A stretch of 64,000 nt of DNA from contig CAZHUC010000001.1 of assembly GCA_964535825.1 (NCBI GenBank), forward strand, positions 62,001 to 126,000. The letters run 5' to 3'. Under the pieces are notes generated by a model. It had not been told where the DNA came from, made no database searches, and saw only the letters and a list, made by a program, of their open reading frames with translations. Origin of the DNA: CAZAQK01 sp964535825. GTDB taxonomy: Bacteria; Pseudomonadota; Alphaproteobacteria; Rickettsiales; SXRF01. The position numbers and the translations under genes were made by a program. This document shows positions 51,892 to 60,857 of this stretch, in pieces (the first letter of the stretch is position 1; the number at the start of each line of letters is the position of its first letter).

Positions 51892-52335
51892 ATGTCGGAT
51901 CAAAAACCTATTTTATTACTGGTTGAAGACGATGCGATCATCGCTGAGGATCTACAGCAGAAATTTTCAAAAGATTTTGATGTGCGCGCTTTTTACAAAG
52001 GTGAGGATGCACTGGAGGCACTTAAAGATATAGGGCAACCTGTGGTGATGCTGACCGATAATGGGTTGGCAGGCAATATGACCGGCTTTGGGTTGATCAA
52101 AAGCGCGCGTGAGATCCATCCAGCTATGCCTATCGTGATGCTAAGTGGCTGGGTTGGAGGTCGCGACCAGGAAAGATTGCAGGCATGGGATATCCCATTT
52201 TTGCGTAAGCCTGTTATTTTAAGAGAAGTAGAACAAGCAGTGATGGCAGCCCAGAAAAAGCTGGAGGGTGGCAAGTCGCCGATGGATCATGCAAAACGCC
52301 CACCACAATCTGGCGGTCTTGGGGGATTAGGTTAG
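51892..52335 (+). CDS. Single-domain response regulator (receiver protein)
   Basis: 147 residues. Receiver fold with acidic pair in LLVEDDAIIAED, presumed phospho-acceptor Asp in VVMLTDNGLAGNMTGFGL, Thr/Ser switch in IVMLSGWVGG and Lys in FLRKPVILRE. No output domain; a ~25-residue Gly/Pro/Lys tail follows. It starts two bases behind sdhA and precedes a lipoprotein protease, so it lies inside the sdh operon. Cognate kinase unknown. Whether it controls sdh or merely hitch-hikes cannot be told. Confidence 0.85.
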   Translation: MSDQKPILLLVEDDAIIAEDLQQKFSKDFDVRAFYKGEDALEALKDIGQPVVMLTDNGLAGNMTGFGLIKSAREIHPAMPIVMLSGWVGGRDQERLQAWDIPFLRKPVILREVEQAVMAAQKKLEGGKSPMDHAKRPPQSGGLGGLG

Positions 52336-52340
52336 ACGGT

Positions 52341-53168
52341 ATGGTGCGCGCAACACTTCTTCTTATTACATCGCTGCTGTTACTTACTGCCTGTCAGAAG
52401 CCGACCACATATCGCCCTGCACTGACCCCTGAAGAAGTACGCGCCGAAGAAGCGGCACAGCAGCAGATGGTTGATGAAGTAAATGCAAAGGGCGGCTCAA
52501 AGAAGAATTGGAAAGGCAAACCGGACATGCGCAAGCAATTCGAACGCGTGGCTTCTAAAATTGAAGAAGCAGGTGCGGATGTATGCCGGGAGTTGGGGCT
52601 GCCGGATAAAGGTCGCAAATGTTATTATTATTTTGATATCAAGCAGGAAGATATTCCCAATGCCTATGCAGATGGTGAGAATGTGGTTGTCACCAGTGGC
52701 ATGATGCGCTTCCTTGAGAATGATGATGAACTCGCCGTGATCATTGGTCATGAGCTTGCTCATAATTTCATGGAGCATCTGGAAGCCAACAACACGAACC
52801 GTATGGCAGGCGCACTGGTTGGCTTGATCCTTGATGCAGCGGCGGCCTCGCAGGGGATCAATACTCAAGGCGGTTTTACCCAAAGTGGTGCAGATATGGG
52901 GCATCTGACCTACTCAGCGGAGTTTGAATCGGAGGCGGATTATATCGGCCTCTATATCGCGGCACGTGGGGGATATAACATAAAATCCGCACCGGGCCTG
53001 TGGCGTCGTATGTCGCTCGAAAATCCGGATGCTATTTATAATGCGCGTACTCATCCTTCCAATGCGTCGCGTTATGTTGCATTAAAGAAAACTATCGATG
53101 AAATTGACTATAAACGTAAACACCGCGTGGCATTGCTGCCGGATGTAATAACCCAAGCAGAGAATTGA
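52341..53168 (+). CDS. M48-family metalloprotease lipoprotein
   Basis: 275 residues. Lipoprotein signal with C18 in LLLLTACQ, then a charged segment and an M48 (BepA/Oma1-like) zinc peptidase domain: HELAHNFMEH near residue 137 holds HExxH, and EFESEADYIGLYIAARGGYN gives the third ligand Glu. No membrane helices beyond the signal and no TPR. Such proteins process or degrade misassembled outer-membrane proteins. Located between the receiver gene and sdhB with two-base spacing to sdhB. Confidence 0.87.
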   Translation: MVRATLLLITSLLLLTACQKPTTYRPALTPEEVRAEEAAQQQMVDEVNAKGGSKKNWKGKPDMRKQFERVASKIEEAGADVCRELGLPDKGRKCYYYFDIKQEDIPNAYADGENVVVTSGMMRFLENDDELAVIIGHELAHNFMEHLEANNTNRMAGALVGLILDAAAASQGINTQGGFTQSGADMGHLTYSAEFESEADYIGLYIAARGGYNIKSAPGLWRRMSLENPDAIYNARTHPSNASRYVALKKTIDEIDYKRKHRVALLPDVITQAEN

Positions 53169-53169
53169 T

Positions 53170-53970
53170 ATGGCAGAGCTAAGACTTCCCCCGAATTCCA
53201 AAGTTGGCAAAGGCAGCAATTATGTTGCTCCGCATGGGTCAACCAAAGTGAAGAAATTTAACATCTACCGCTGGGATCCAGAGGATGTGGATGAGAACGG
53301 CAAACCTAAAAATCCGCGCATGGATACCTATGAGCTGGATATGGATGCTTGCGCGCCCATGGTGCTGGATGCGCTGATAAAAATTAAAGATGAAGTGGAT
53401 TCCACACTCACATTCCGTCGCTCATGCCGTGAAGGTATCTGCGGTTCATGTGCTATGAATATCGACGGTACGAACACACTCGCCTGCATCAAACCGATCG
53501 AAGATGTAAAGGGCGATGTAAATATCTATCCGCTGCCACACATGCAGGTGGTAAAAGACCTCGTGCCGGATATGACGCATTTTTATGCGCAATATGAATC
53601 GATCAAGCCTTGGCTGCAGACCACGACACCGCAACCTGCGAATAAAGAACGCCTGCAATCACCGGAAGATCGTGCAAAGCTCGATGGTCTGTATGAATGT
53701 ATCTTGTGCGCATGCTGCTCAACCTCCTGCCCAAGCTACTGGTGGAATTCAGACCGTTTCTTAGGCCCTGCGATTCTGCTGCAGGCCTATCGCTGGATCA
53801 TCGACAGTCGCGATGAATTCACGGGTGAGCGCCTCGATAACCTCGAAGATCCGTTCCGCCTGTATCGCTGTCACACCATCATGAACTGCGCGAAGACCTG
53901 CCCGAAAGGCTTGAATCCTGCCAAGGCGATCGCTGAGATCAAGAAGCTGATGGTGGAACGCGCTATCTGA
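53170..53970 (+). CDS. sdhB: Succinate dehydrogenase iron-sulfur subunit
   Basis: 266 residues. [2Fe-2S] cysteines in SCREGICGSCAMNIDG, [4Fe-4S] in CILCACCSTSCPSYWW and [3Fe-4S] in CHTIMNCAKTCPKGLNP. Passes electrons from SdhA-FAD to ubiquinone. Full length and complete. It follows the M48 lipoprotein gene by one base and precedes thrB by one base, so the operon continues into amino-acid biosynthesis. Confidence 0.97.
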   Translation: MAELRLPPNSKVGKGSNYVAPHGSTKVKKFNIYRWDPEDVDENGKPKNPRMDTYELDMDACAPMVLDALIKIKDEVDSTLTFRRSCREGICGSCAMNIDGTNTLACIKPIEDVKGDVNIYPLPHMQVVKDLVPDMTHFYAQYESIKPWLQTTTPQPANKERLQSPEDRAKLDGLYECILCACCSTSCPSYWWNSDRFLGPAILLQAYRWIIDSRDEFTGERLDNLEDPFRLYRCHTIMNCAKTCPKGLNPAKAIAEIKKLMVERAI

Positions 53971-53971
53971 T

Positions 53972-54925
53972 ATGGCGGTTTACACCCCACTTACCCATGA
54001 TGAGATCGCGGAATTCCTGTCGCGGTATGATGTCGGTGATCTGGTAGCGGCCAAAGGCATTACAGAAGGAGTGGAGAACACCAATTATCTGGTGGAGACC
54101 ACCAAAGATAAATACATCCTCACCTTGTTCGAACAGCGTTCACGCGTGGAAGACCTGCCGTATTTTGCCAAGCTGATGCAGCATTTCTCAGAACGCGGAA
54201 TCCCTTGCCCGCTGCCGGTTACAAAGAAAGATGGCAGTGTGCTGGGAGCACTCAAGGAAAAGCCTGCCATGATGGTGAGTTTTCTTGAAGGCAGCGGTGT
54301 TGGCAGTATTCGTATGGAGCATATGCCGCAGTTCGGTGCGCTGGTTGCGAATATGCATATCGCTGGTATGGATTTTCCACACAAGCGCGAAAACCAGCTT
54401 TCGGTGGATGGTTGGGAGGAGCTGCGCCACAAAATTGGTGACCGCGCTGATGAAATTGAGGCAGGCCTTGCAGATATTTTGAAAGAGGAATGCATCTTCC
54501 TCACGGAACATTGGCCGAGCACGTTGCCGGAAGGCGCGGTGCATGCAGACCTGTTTCCCGATAATGTTTTTTTCCTGCGTGATCGTGGCTCGTTCAAGCT
54601 TTCCGGTGTGATCGATTTTTATTTCTCGTGTCATGATATGTGGGCGTATGATCTTGCGATATGCGTGAACTCCTGGTGCTTTGACGACAGGCATAGATTC
54701 ATACCCGAGCGCGCGCAGGCATTGATGGCCGCATATAACGATGTGCGCCCGATGACCGACGAAGAAGGTCAGGCCATGCCGATCCTGTTGCGCGGTGCAG
54801 CGCTGCGTTTCCTGCTCACCCGTGCGTATGACTGGATCAATACACCAGCCGATGCGCAGGTGGTGAAGAAAGACCCCATGGAATATCTGGCGAAGCTTCG
54901 CTTCTTCCAGAAGCAGGGCCTATGA
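53972..54925 (+). CDS. thrB: Homoserine kinase, APH-fold type
   Basis: 317 residues with the aminoglycoside-phosphotransferase-like fold (the ThrB_II group used by alphaproteobacteria rather than the GHMP type). N-terminal VYTPLTHDEIAEFLSRYDVG, TEGVENTNYLV, catalytic VHADLFPDNVFF and metal-binding GVIDFYFSCHDMWAYDLAICVN. Phosphorylates homoserine for threonine synthesis. Overlaps rnhA by four bases (ATGA); the thrB-rnhA pair is conserved in alphaproteobacteria. Confidence 0.93.
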   Translation: MAVYTPLTHDEIAEFLSRYDVGDLVAAKGITEGVENTNYLVETTKDKYILTLFEQRSRVEDLPYFAKLMQHFSERGIPCPLPVTKKDGSVLGALKEKPAMMVSFLEGSGVGSIRMEHMPQFGALVANMHIAGMDFPHKRENQLSVDGWEELRHKIGDRADEIEAGLADILKEECIFLTEHWPSTLPEGAVHADLFPDNVFFLRDRGSFKLSGVIDFYFSCHDMWAYDLAICVNSWCFDDRHRFIPERAQALMAAYNDVRPMTDEEGQAMPILLRGAALRFLLTRAYDWINTPADAQVVKKDPMEYLAKLRFFQKQGL

Positions 54926-55359
54926 AAAAACACGTCGAGATCTATACCGATGGCGCGTGTTCCGGTAATCCCGGCCCGGGGGGATGGGGGGCGATACTGG
55001 TGTATGGTTCGGTTGAGAAGGAGATCTCAGGTGCAGAGGATGTGACCACCAATAACCGGATGGAGATGCTTGCAGCCATCCACGCACTTGAGACACTGAA
55101 ATCACCCTGCCGTGTAGATCTGTATACGGACAGCACCTATGTGAAGGACGGTATTACCAAATGGCTGCCCGACTGGAAGAAACGTGGCTGGAAAACAGCC
55201 GATAAGAAGCCTGTTAAGAATGATGACCTGTGGAAACGGCTGGAAGAGGCGGCATCACGCCATGAGATGAGCTGGCACTGGGTGCGTGGCCATGACGGCC
55301 ATGAATATAATGAACGGGCCGATGTTCTCGCCAGAAATGCCATCAACACATTGTTATAG
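54922..55359 (+). CDS. rnhA: Ribonuclease HI
   Basis: 145 residues. Degrades RNA in RNA-DNA hybrids. The DEDD site is visible: D10 in IYTDGACSGNPGPGGWG, Glu in NNRMEMLAAIHAL, Asp in LYTDSTYVKDG and Asp in NERADVLAR. Translationally coupled to thrB by ATGA. A strong terminator follows its stop. Confidence 0.96.
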   Translation: MKKHVEIYTDGACSGNPGPGGWGAILVYGSVEKEISGAEDVTTNNRMEMLAAIHALETLKSPCRVDLYTDSTYVKDGITKWLPDWKKRGWKTADKKPVKNDDLWKRLEEAASRHEMSWHWVRGHDGHEYNERADVLARNAINTLL

Positions 55360-55362
55360 ATA

Positions 55363-55397
55363 ACAAAAAAAAGCCCACCTTTCGGTGGGCTTTTTAG
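55363..55397. terminator. Bidirectional intrinsic terminator between rnhA and bactofilin
   Basis: AGCCCACC (55372-55379) pairs with GGTGGGCT (55384-55391) around TTTC; an A-run precedes and a T-run follows, so it can serve rnhA and the convergent bactofilin gene. Confidence 0.93.
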
Positions 55398-55415
55398 TCA
55401 GTAGGAGAATAATAG

Positions 55416-56168
55416 TTACGCAGCTACTTTATCGTCTTTGGTCTGACGAGCGCGTGGAGCTGATGGATATGCACCAGATGCAGCAGATGCATTGGTCTTG
55501 ATCTCACCGGTCATTTCACCACCGCGTTCGATCTCAATTTCACCATAGGTGATCTTGCCGCGTACTTTGCCGGTAGCATAAATGATCAGGCGGTTACGAA
55601 CGACCAGATCGCCTTCGAACAGGCCACGGATCTCAGCGTCTTCAATGTTCGCAGAACCTTTGAAAGAGCCGTTCTCAGCAATCTCAACGGTGTGAACATC
55701 ATTCAGGGTAGCTTCAACTTTACCTTCGATCACCAGGCGGTCGCAGGTTGCGATCTCACCTTTGAGGAGGATGTCGTTACCAACTGTCAGCACACGGCGT
55801 GCAGAGGAAGCACCAGCCGCAGATTTAGCGCTTTTGTCTGCTGACTGAGCAGATGGAGAAGAGATTCCAGCAGATGCCGGGCTTGAAGATTTGTTTGGTG
55901 CTTCTGGCATACGATTACGACCTAGATCAGAGTTGATGGGAGCAGAAGGAATTGGACGGAAAGACGCCGCTGGCTGTGCACCGGCTGGCTGTGATGGCGC
56001 AACTGGTGGACGTGGCATAGATTGCGCGTATGACGGCGCAGAAGATGCAGGTGCAGCTGGCTGTGCAGGAGAAGCTGCGCTTGGGCTTACCACCGTCGCG
56101 GATTCAGCAGCTTCCTGCTTTGAATCTGGTTCATTATCAAATAGGCTGTCTTCTCTACGGCGGAACAT
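55416..56168 (-). CDS. Bactofilin
   Basis: 250 residues. N-terminal ~130 residues are Pro/Ala/Ser/Gln-rich and disordered; the C-terminal domain (~137-235) is the bactofilin beta-helix (DILLKGEIATCDRLVIEGKVEA ... GLFEGDLVVRNRLIIYATGKVRGKITYGEIEIERGGEMTGEI). Bactofilins self-assemble without nucleotide into filaments that organise envelope growth, stalks or polar structures. AGGGAG before ATG is a good ribosome-binding site. No M23 peptidase (LmdC) is adjacent, unlike many bactofilin loci. The 141-base upstream gap (56169-56309) shows no clear promoter hexamers. Confidence 0.92.
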   Translation of the reverse strand: MFRRREDSLFDNEPDSKQEAAESATVVSPSAASPAQPAAPASSAPSYAQSMPRPPVAPSQPAGAQPAASFRPIPSAPINSDLGRNRMPEAPNKSSSPASAGISSPSAQSADKSAKSAAGASSARRVLTVGNDILLKGEIATCDRLVIEGKVEATLNDVHTVEIAENGSFKGSANIEDAEIRGLFEGDLVVRNRLIIYATGKVRGKITYGEIEIERGGEMTGEIKTNASAASGAYPSAPRARQTKDDKVAA

Positions 56169-56309
56169 ACGCTTTCTCCCTGACGACTTGTATGTGAAAA
56201 ACTACTGTGTGACTTGACGCACAATCAGCATTACTACAATCACACTAATAGATTTGAATGACTTGCGCTAGAGAAATTTTTGTTATTTTTGCGGGTGGCA
56301 AGGTCACAA

Positions 56310-57368
56310 TTATTTCAGCTGCTTTTTCATAAAAAAGACACTCGATGCGAACCAGGAGAACAGCGGATTACCGATCGCAAGATTCAATACACCATTAGGT
56401 GTTCTCTCAAAACCTTTGCGCAGCATTTGTTTGAAAATAAAACGTGGATAAATGCGCTCCATGCGTGCGGCCGGGTGCTCTCCGCCTTGCTTTGCGTAAG
56501 ATGCGATGGTTTCACCCAACACTTTGCCATAATGCAGTGCGGTATGAATGCCACCTGCCGTAAGTGGGGAAACAATGCCTGCAGAATCACCAAGCAAAAT
56601 CACATTGCCACGGTAAAACGGTGCAACAAGACCGCCGACAGGGATAAGGCCGCCGCGCCTTGCAACGACCTTGGCCTTTGAAAAGTCAAATTCACTGCGC
56701 ATATTATTCACGAACGCATCAATATCCGGTTTTGCTGGCATACGGCAGGCAAGGCCAACCTGAGCCACACCAACCCCCGGTATCACCCAGCCCAGATAGC
56801 CATGCGCCAGTTTCTGGTCGAGGAAACAGTAGAATGCATTGAGATTCTCAAGCGGCAGGCCTTCATACTCGGCTTCTGCACCCAGCAGGAACTCTGTGTT
56901 CTGGCCGAGTGAGAAATCATCCGCCACTTTCGAGCGCGGCCCGTCCGCCCCGATGAGAAAACGGCAGGAATATTCATTGTTTACAATAATGTTATCGCCC
57001 AGTTGCTGGCCCGAGCTGTAGGGCGTGTCGTACAATATGGTAGCCCCGGCCTTGATGGCTTCATCGGACAGGTGGCGCATGAGATTCGGTGTATCGGTAG
57101 TGAGGAAGAAATAGTCTGAGGACTGAAGGTCCGTGTGCTTCAGGGAGGGGGCATATAGGCGCACATCGGTTACTTTGCGGGTCAGGTGTGGAGGAATGGC
57201 GAATTCGTCGGCACATTCCTTCACTATGATACCTGTGGTGTGCATACCCATGCCCGGCGTGTGCTTGCGTTCAAGAAGCGTCACCGCAATGCCTGCCTCA
57301 GCCAATGATTTGGCGCAGGCAAGCCCTGCAAAACCGCCACCAGCGATGATCACATCCGTATGTTTCAT
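56310..57368 (-). CDS. FAD-dependent oxidoreductase (geranylgeranyl-reductase-like)
   Basis: 352 residues. FAD motif IIAGGGFAGLACAKSLAEAG at the N-terminus, GADGPRSKVA in the middle and GNVILLGDSAGIVSPLTAGGIHTALHYG as the C-terminal FAD-binding GD motif. This is the p-hydroxybenzoate hydroxylase/geranylgeranyl reductase superfamily; a lipid or quinone-like substrate is plausible because of the hydrophobic C-terminal ~40 residues (NLAIGNPLFSWFASSVFF). Overlaps mutY by ATGA, forming the end of the ybbA-ybbP-mutY operon. Confidence 0.82.
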   Translation of the reverse strand: MKHTDVIIAGGGFAGLACAKSLAEAGIAVTLLERKHTPGMGMHTTGIIVKECADEFAIPPHLTRKVTDVRLYAPSLKHTDLQSSDYFFLTTDTPNLMRHLSDEAIKAGATILYDTPYSSGQQLGDNIIVNNEYSCRFLIGADGPRSKVADDFSLGQNTEFLLGAEAEYEGLPLENLNAFYCFLDQKLAHGYLGWVIPGVGVAQVGLACRMPAKPDIDAFVNNMRSEFDFSKAKVVARRGGLIPVGGLVAPFYRGNVILLGDSAGIVSPLTAGGIHTALHYGKVLGETIASYAKQGGEHPAARMERIYPRFIFKQMLRKGFERTPNGVLNLAIGNPLFSWFASSVFFMKKQLK

Positions 57369-58324
57369 TTTAGCATTTCCAGAATTTTCTTTTCTGCCAT
57401 GGAGAAGGGCAATTGTTTCAGTTTTGCAAGTGGATACCAGCCTTTGCCAGAAGTTTTCGCAACACGCAAGCTATACACATCGGCCTCCAGTGTGAAGTGA
57501 CTATATTGCTGGCGGATCTTGCTGAGATATATACCTCTTTTGGTTGCGGGCAGTGCATCATATTCCTCAAAATGGTATAGGCCATTCAGGAATTTTGTGG
57601 TGCGAGGCCGGGCGTAATATTCACCTTTGTTGTTTTGTTTGATCACAATGATCTTGTTGCGCACCGGTACAGCCTTTTTTTGTTTTGTTGCCGGGTACTG
57701 CTCCGGTGCAGACTGTCCTTCACAAATCTTGCTGGCAGGGCACTGGCCACATTTAGGCGAATGTTTGGTGCATATCATCGCACCGATATCCATCATCGCC
57801 TGATTGTGATCGAACGGATGCCTGGTATCGAGCAGCTCGGTTGCGTATGTCCATAACTCTGCATCTTTTGGTTTTCTAAGTGCAAAGATACGGGAGACCA
57901 CACGTTTCACATTGGCTTCCATGACTGCCACCGACTGATGATGTGCAAATGCTGCAATGGCGTGTGCCGTGTTGCGGCCAATGCCTGGCAGGGCAACCAG
58001 CTCCTCTACATTTGTAGGGAGCTTGCCTTTAACATGCTTGGCGGCGGCATGCAGGTTTCTTGCGCGGCTGTAATAACCCAACCCCTGCCACGCAGAGAGC
58101 ACGTCCTGTTCCTTTGCCATGGCAAGTGAATGAAGTGTCGGGAAACGCTTAAGGAACTGGAAATAGAAACGCTCCAGTACGGTCTTCACCTGTGTTTGTT
58201 GAAGCATCACCTCGCTGAGGTAAATGGCATATGCATCATCCGTATTGCGCCATGGCAGGTCTTTACGGCCATACTGTTCATACCAGTGATGCAGTTGCGT
58301 ATGAAAATTCTTGTATCTACTCAT
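57365..58324 (-). CDS. mutY: A/G-specific adenine glycosylase MutY
   Basis: 319 residues from ATG 58324 (the frame extends to 58429 inside the upstream gene). Removes adenine mispaired with 8-oxoG. DLPWRNTDDAYAIYLSEVMLQQTQV includes the catalytic Glu; the helix-hairpin-helix is LPGIGRNTAHAI; the [4Fe-4S] loop is CTKHSPKCGQCPASKIC; a C-terminal NUDIX-like 8-oxoG-recognition domain follows. The catalytic Asp of the usual LDGNVKRV motif is Glu here (MEANVKRV, codon at 57917-57919), see findings. Overlaps the permease gene by eight bases. Confidence 0.93.
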   Translation of the reverse strand: MSRYKNFHTQLHHWYEQYGRKDLPWRNTDDAYAIYLSEVMLQQTQVKTVLERFYFQFLKRFPTLHSLAMAKEQDVLSAWQGLGYYSRARNLHAAAKHVKGKLPTNVEELVALPGIGRNTAHAIAAFAHHQSVAVMEANVKRVVSRIFALRKPKDAELWTYATELLDTRHPFDHNQAMMDIGAMICTKHSPKCGQCPASKICEGQSAPEQYPATKQKKAVPVRNKIIVIKQNNKGEYYARPRTTKFLNGLYHFEEYDALPATKRGIYLSKIRQQYSHFTLEADVYSLRVAKTSGKGWYPLAKLKQLPFSMAEKKILEMLK

Positions 58325-60857
58325 TGCGAAGCAGTGATAACGGGCGCACACCCAGCGTGAAATGTGTGGCAACCAGCCCCAGCGCGATGGCAAGTGCAAG
58401 GCTGCCGCCGATAGAATATATAACCACATCCGGCATTAATATGAATTCCGAGAATACCATCAACTGCATGATGCCCCATGCGCCGGCTGACCCAATGATG
58501 ACGGCGATGACTGCAACGGAAACAGCGATGACCGCGAACTCTGTAAGATATATCTTGAGTATCCTGCCGCGCGTTGCACCCAGCACCTTCAGCATCACCG
58601 TATCGAACACGCGCTTGTGCAGTGAGGCATGGATCGCACCGGCCATTACCAGAATGCTGCACAGAACGGTAAGCAATGCGCTTATCATAACAGCGGATGA
58701 AACATCCTCCAAGATACCCGACACACGGTTCAGTACTTCGCGAACGCGTACGATCGCCACGCTTGGATAATTATCAGCGAGCATCTGCTGTATCTCCTTT
58801 TCAGCCTGTAATGGTGCAGCAACAGTAGCGATGTAAGTGGTGGGCAGGTCTTTTAATGTGCCGGGTGAAAGCACGATGGCGAAGTTCATTTCCAGAGAAC
58901 CCCACTGAATGTCGCGCAGGTTGGCGATGGTGGCAGTGATCTTCTTGTCCAAAGAGGCAATGGTGATGGTATCGCCTACTGAAAGCCCCATGCCGCGTGC
59001 CAGATTCGCATCAAATGACACAAGTGGTGGGCCATCATAATCCTTTGGCCACCAGTCACCTTTGATGATGGTGCTGTTCTCCGGTGGCAGAGCCGATTCG
59101 GTCAGCCCACGCTCTCCTCGTACACCCCAGCGTGCATTATCCGCAATGTCTACACTGTCGGGGTCTTTATCATTTAATTTGATGATGCGCCCGCGCACTA
59201 TGGGAAGATTAAACACTTTGCCGACGCCTTGAATGGCGCGGATCTTGTCTTGAATGGCTTCCAACTGGCTTGGCTGAATATCTGCAAGGAAGAAGGCCGG
59301 TGCTTTTTCCGGCAAGCCTTGTTCTATCTGCGTGCGCAGGTTCGCGCCAACGAGTGTGAGTGTAACCATAAGTGAAATGCCAATGCCTAAGGCGATCACC
59401 ATGCCTTTGGTGGCAGCTCCGGGCCTTGCAAGATTGGCCAGTGCCAGCGACAAGGTGAGGGGCAGGCGGCCGGAATGCGCGGATTTTTTAGATTTATGCT
59501 GAAGGTCTACACCCAGTGCATAAAGCACCAGAAGGGCAAAAGCGGCGCTGGCAGAGAAGAATAAAGTGATCTTGGTGGCGTTAGTGAAAATGATAGCGAT
59601 ACCGATGAGTAATGCGGTGAGCAATGCCATGCCAACAAGCAGCAGGGGATTTTTCAGCGAAATTTTTATATTCTCAATATGGCCACGGAATAATGCGGCA
59701 GGCTTGATGCTGCGTGTGCTGATAAGTGGCAGGGCTGCAAAGAGCAGCACGATAATGAAACCCATCAGTGCAGAAAGTATCAATGGTTTTGCATAGATGC
59801 CTTTCTGTGCCTGCGCTGGCAGCAAGTTCGACAGCATATCGACCAATGCCATCTCTGCAAATGTACCGACCATACATCCGATCAGAATAGAAAATGCTGC
59901 AACGATAAGTATCTGGATGAGATACATGCGGTAAATATGTGTACTGGATGCACCAAGGCATTTGAGTGCCGCGATGGTGTGACGCTTGCTCCACAGATAT
60001 ACGCTTGTTGCATTGGCAATGCCGATCCCTGCGACCATCAATGCAGTGATGCCAGTGAGTGCAAAGAACAGCGACAGCCTATCTATCAACGATACAAGGC
60101 CCGGCGCGCTTTCTGTCCAGTCACGCAGATTCCATGTGGCGTTCGGGAACGTTTCCTTCATCTTTGCTTTGAATATTTCCGGTGTCAGCCCATTGGCAAG
60201 TGTGATGCGGTATCGGAAATTGACCATGCTGCCATATGCCACGAGGCCTGTGTCATGAAAGGCGCGGCGCGTCACCAGAACGCGCGGTCCAAGCGACATG
60301 GCGCTGAAACCTCTGTCCGGCTCGGAGGCAATGATCGCAGTTACAACGAACCTTGCCGAGCCGATACGGAACACTCCACCAAGCTGGATATTCAACATAT
60401 CCAGCAGGCTTTGATCCACACTTGCTTCGTGCGGCATGTTCTGATGTGTAAATTTTGCGAACGCAGCTGCGCGTTCTTCCGGAAGTAATTTCTTCGTGTA
60501 GATCATTTCTCCGAACAGCGGGTAGAAAATATCTACACCTTTCATTTCCACCAGAGAGCGGCGCTCCGGAGTTTCTGCCATTGCGCGTACATCCAGTGTG
60601 CGGGAAATGGCTTTGCTGTTGAAGGTAAGGAATGCTTCTGCGGCGAGTGAAAGTGGCTGGTAAAGCTGGCGTATCTCAATATCGCCACCGAGTAGTGCCT
60701 TGGCGTCGCGGTCGATACCGGCCTTGATGCTGGCTACCAGAGAACCCACGGTGCTGATAACTGCAACACCAAGGATCAGCACCAACGAGAACAGGCGCAG
60801 ATGTCGTATGCTTGCCCGCAGATCCAGCCATGCGTGACGCAGGCTTAAGCCGATCAT
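58317..60857 (-). CDS. ABC transporter permease, YbbP/FtsX-like
   Basis: 846 residues with two FtsX/MacB-type membrane regions: one N-terminal helix plus a periplasmic domain (~40-240), a cluster of helices (~245-450), a second periplasmic domain and a C-terminal helix set (~700-840). The double FtsX layout and adjacency to an ATPase and tesA match E. coli YbbAP, thought to extract lipids or hydrophobic compounds from the inner membrane. Start overlaps the ATPase stop (ATGA). It cannot replace FtsX of FtsEX by size or context. Confidence 0.88.
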   Translation of the reverse strand: MIGLSLRHAWLDLRASIRHLRLFSLVLILGVAVISTVGSLVASIKAGIDRDAKALLGGDIEIRQLYQPLSLAAEAFLTFNSKAISRTLDVRAMAETPERRSLVEMKGVDIFYPLFGEMIYTKKLLPEERAAAFAKFTHQNMPHEASVDQSLLDMLNIQLGGVFRIGSARFVVTAIIASEPDRGFSAMSLGPRVLVTRRAFHDTGLVAYGSMVNFRYRITLANGLTPEIFKAKMKETFPNATWNLRDWTESAPGLVSLIDRLSLFFALTGITALMVAGIGIANATSVYLWSKRHTIAALKCLGASSTHIYRMYLIQILIVAAFSILIGCMVGTFAEMALVDMLSNLLPAQAQKGIYAKPLILSALMGFIIVLLFAALPLISTRSIKPAALFRGHIENIKISLKNPLLLVGMALLTALLIGIAIIFTNATKITLFFSASAAFALLVLYALGVDLQHKSKKSAHSGRLPLTLSLALANLARPGAATKGMVIALGIGISLMVTLTLVGANLRTQIEQGLPEKAPAFFLADIQPSQLEAIQDKIRAIQGVGKVFNLPIVRGRIIKLNDKDPDSVDIADNARWGVRGERGLTESALPPENSTIIKGDWWPKDYDGPPLVSFDANLARGMGLSVGDTITIASLDKKITATIANLRDIQWGSLEMNFAIVLSPGTLKDLPTTYIATVAAPLQAEKEIQQMLADNYPSVAIVRVREVLNRVSGILEDVSSAVMISALLTVLCSILVMAGAIHASLHKRVFDTVMLKVLGATRGRILKIYLTEFAVIAVSVAVIAVIIGSAGAWGIMQLMVFSEFILMPDVVIYSIGGSLALAIALGLVATHFTLGVRPLSLLRNE

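Noticed and set aside
49299..53970. Horizontal island in the sdh operon
   Set aside because: Codon use and base composition of the two inserted genes look like their neighbours, and there are no flanking repeats or mobility genes.
58317..60857. The YbbP-like permease as the missing FtsX
   Set aside because: It is 846 residues with duplicated FtsX-type cores and has its own ATPase partner and tesA neighbour, unlike FtsX (~300 residues).
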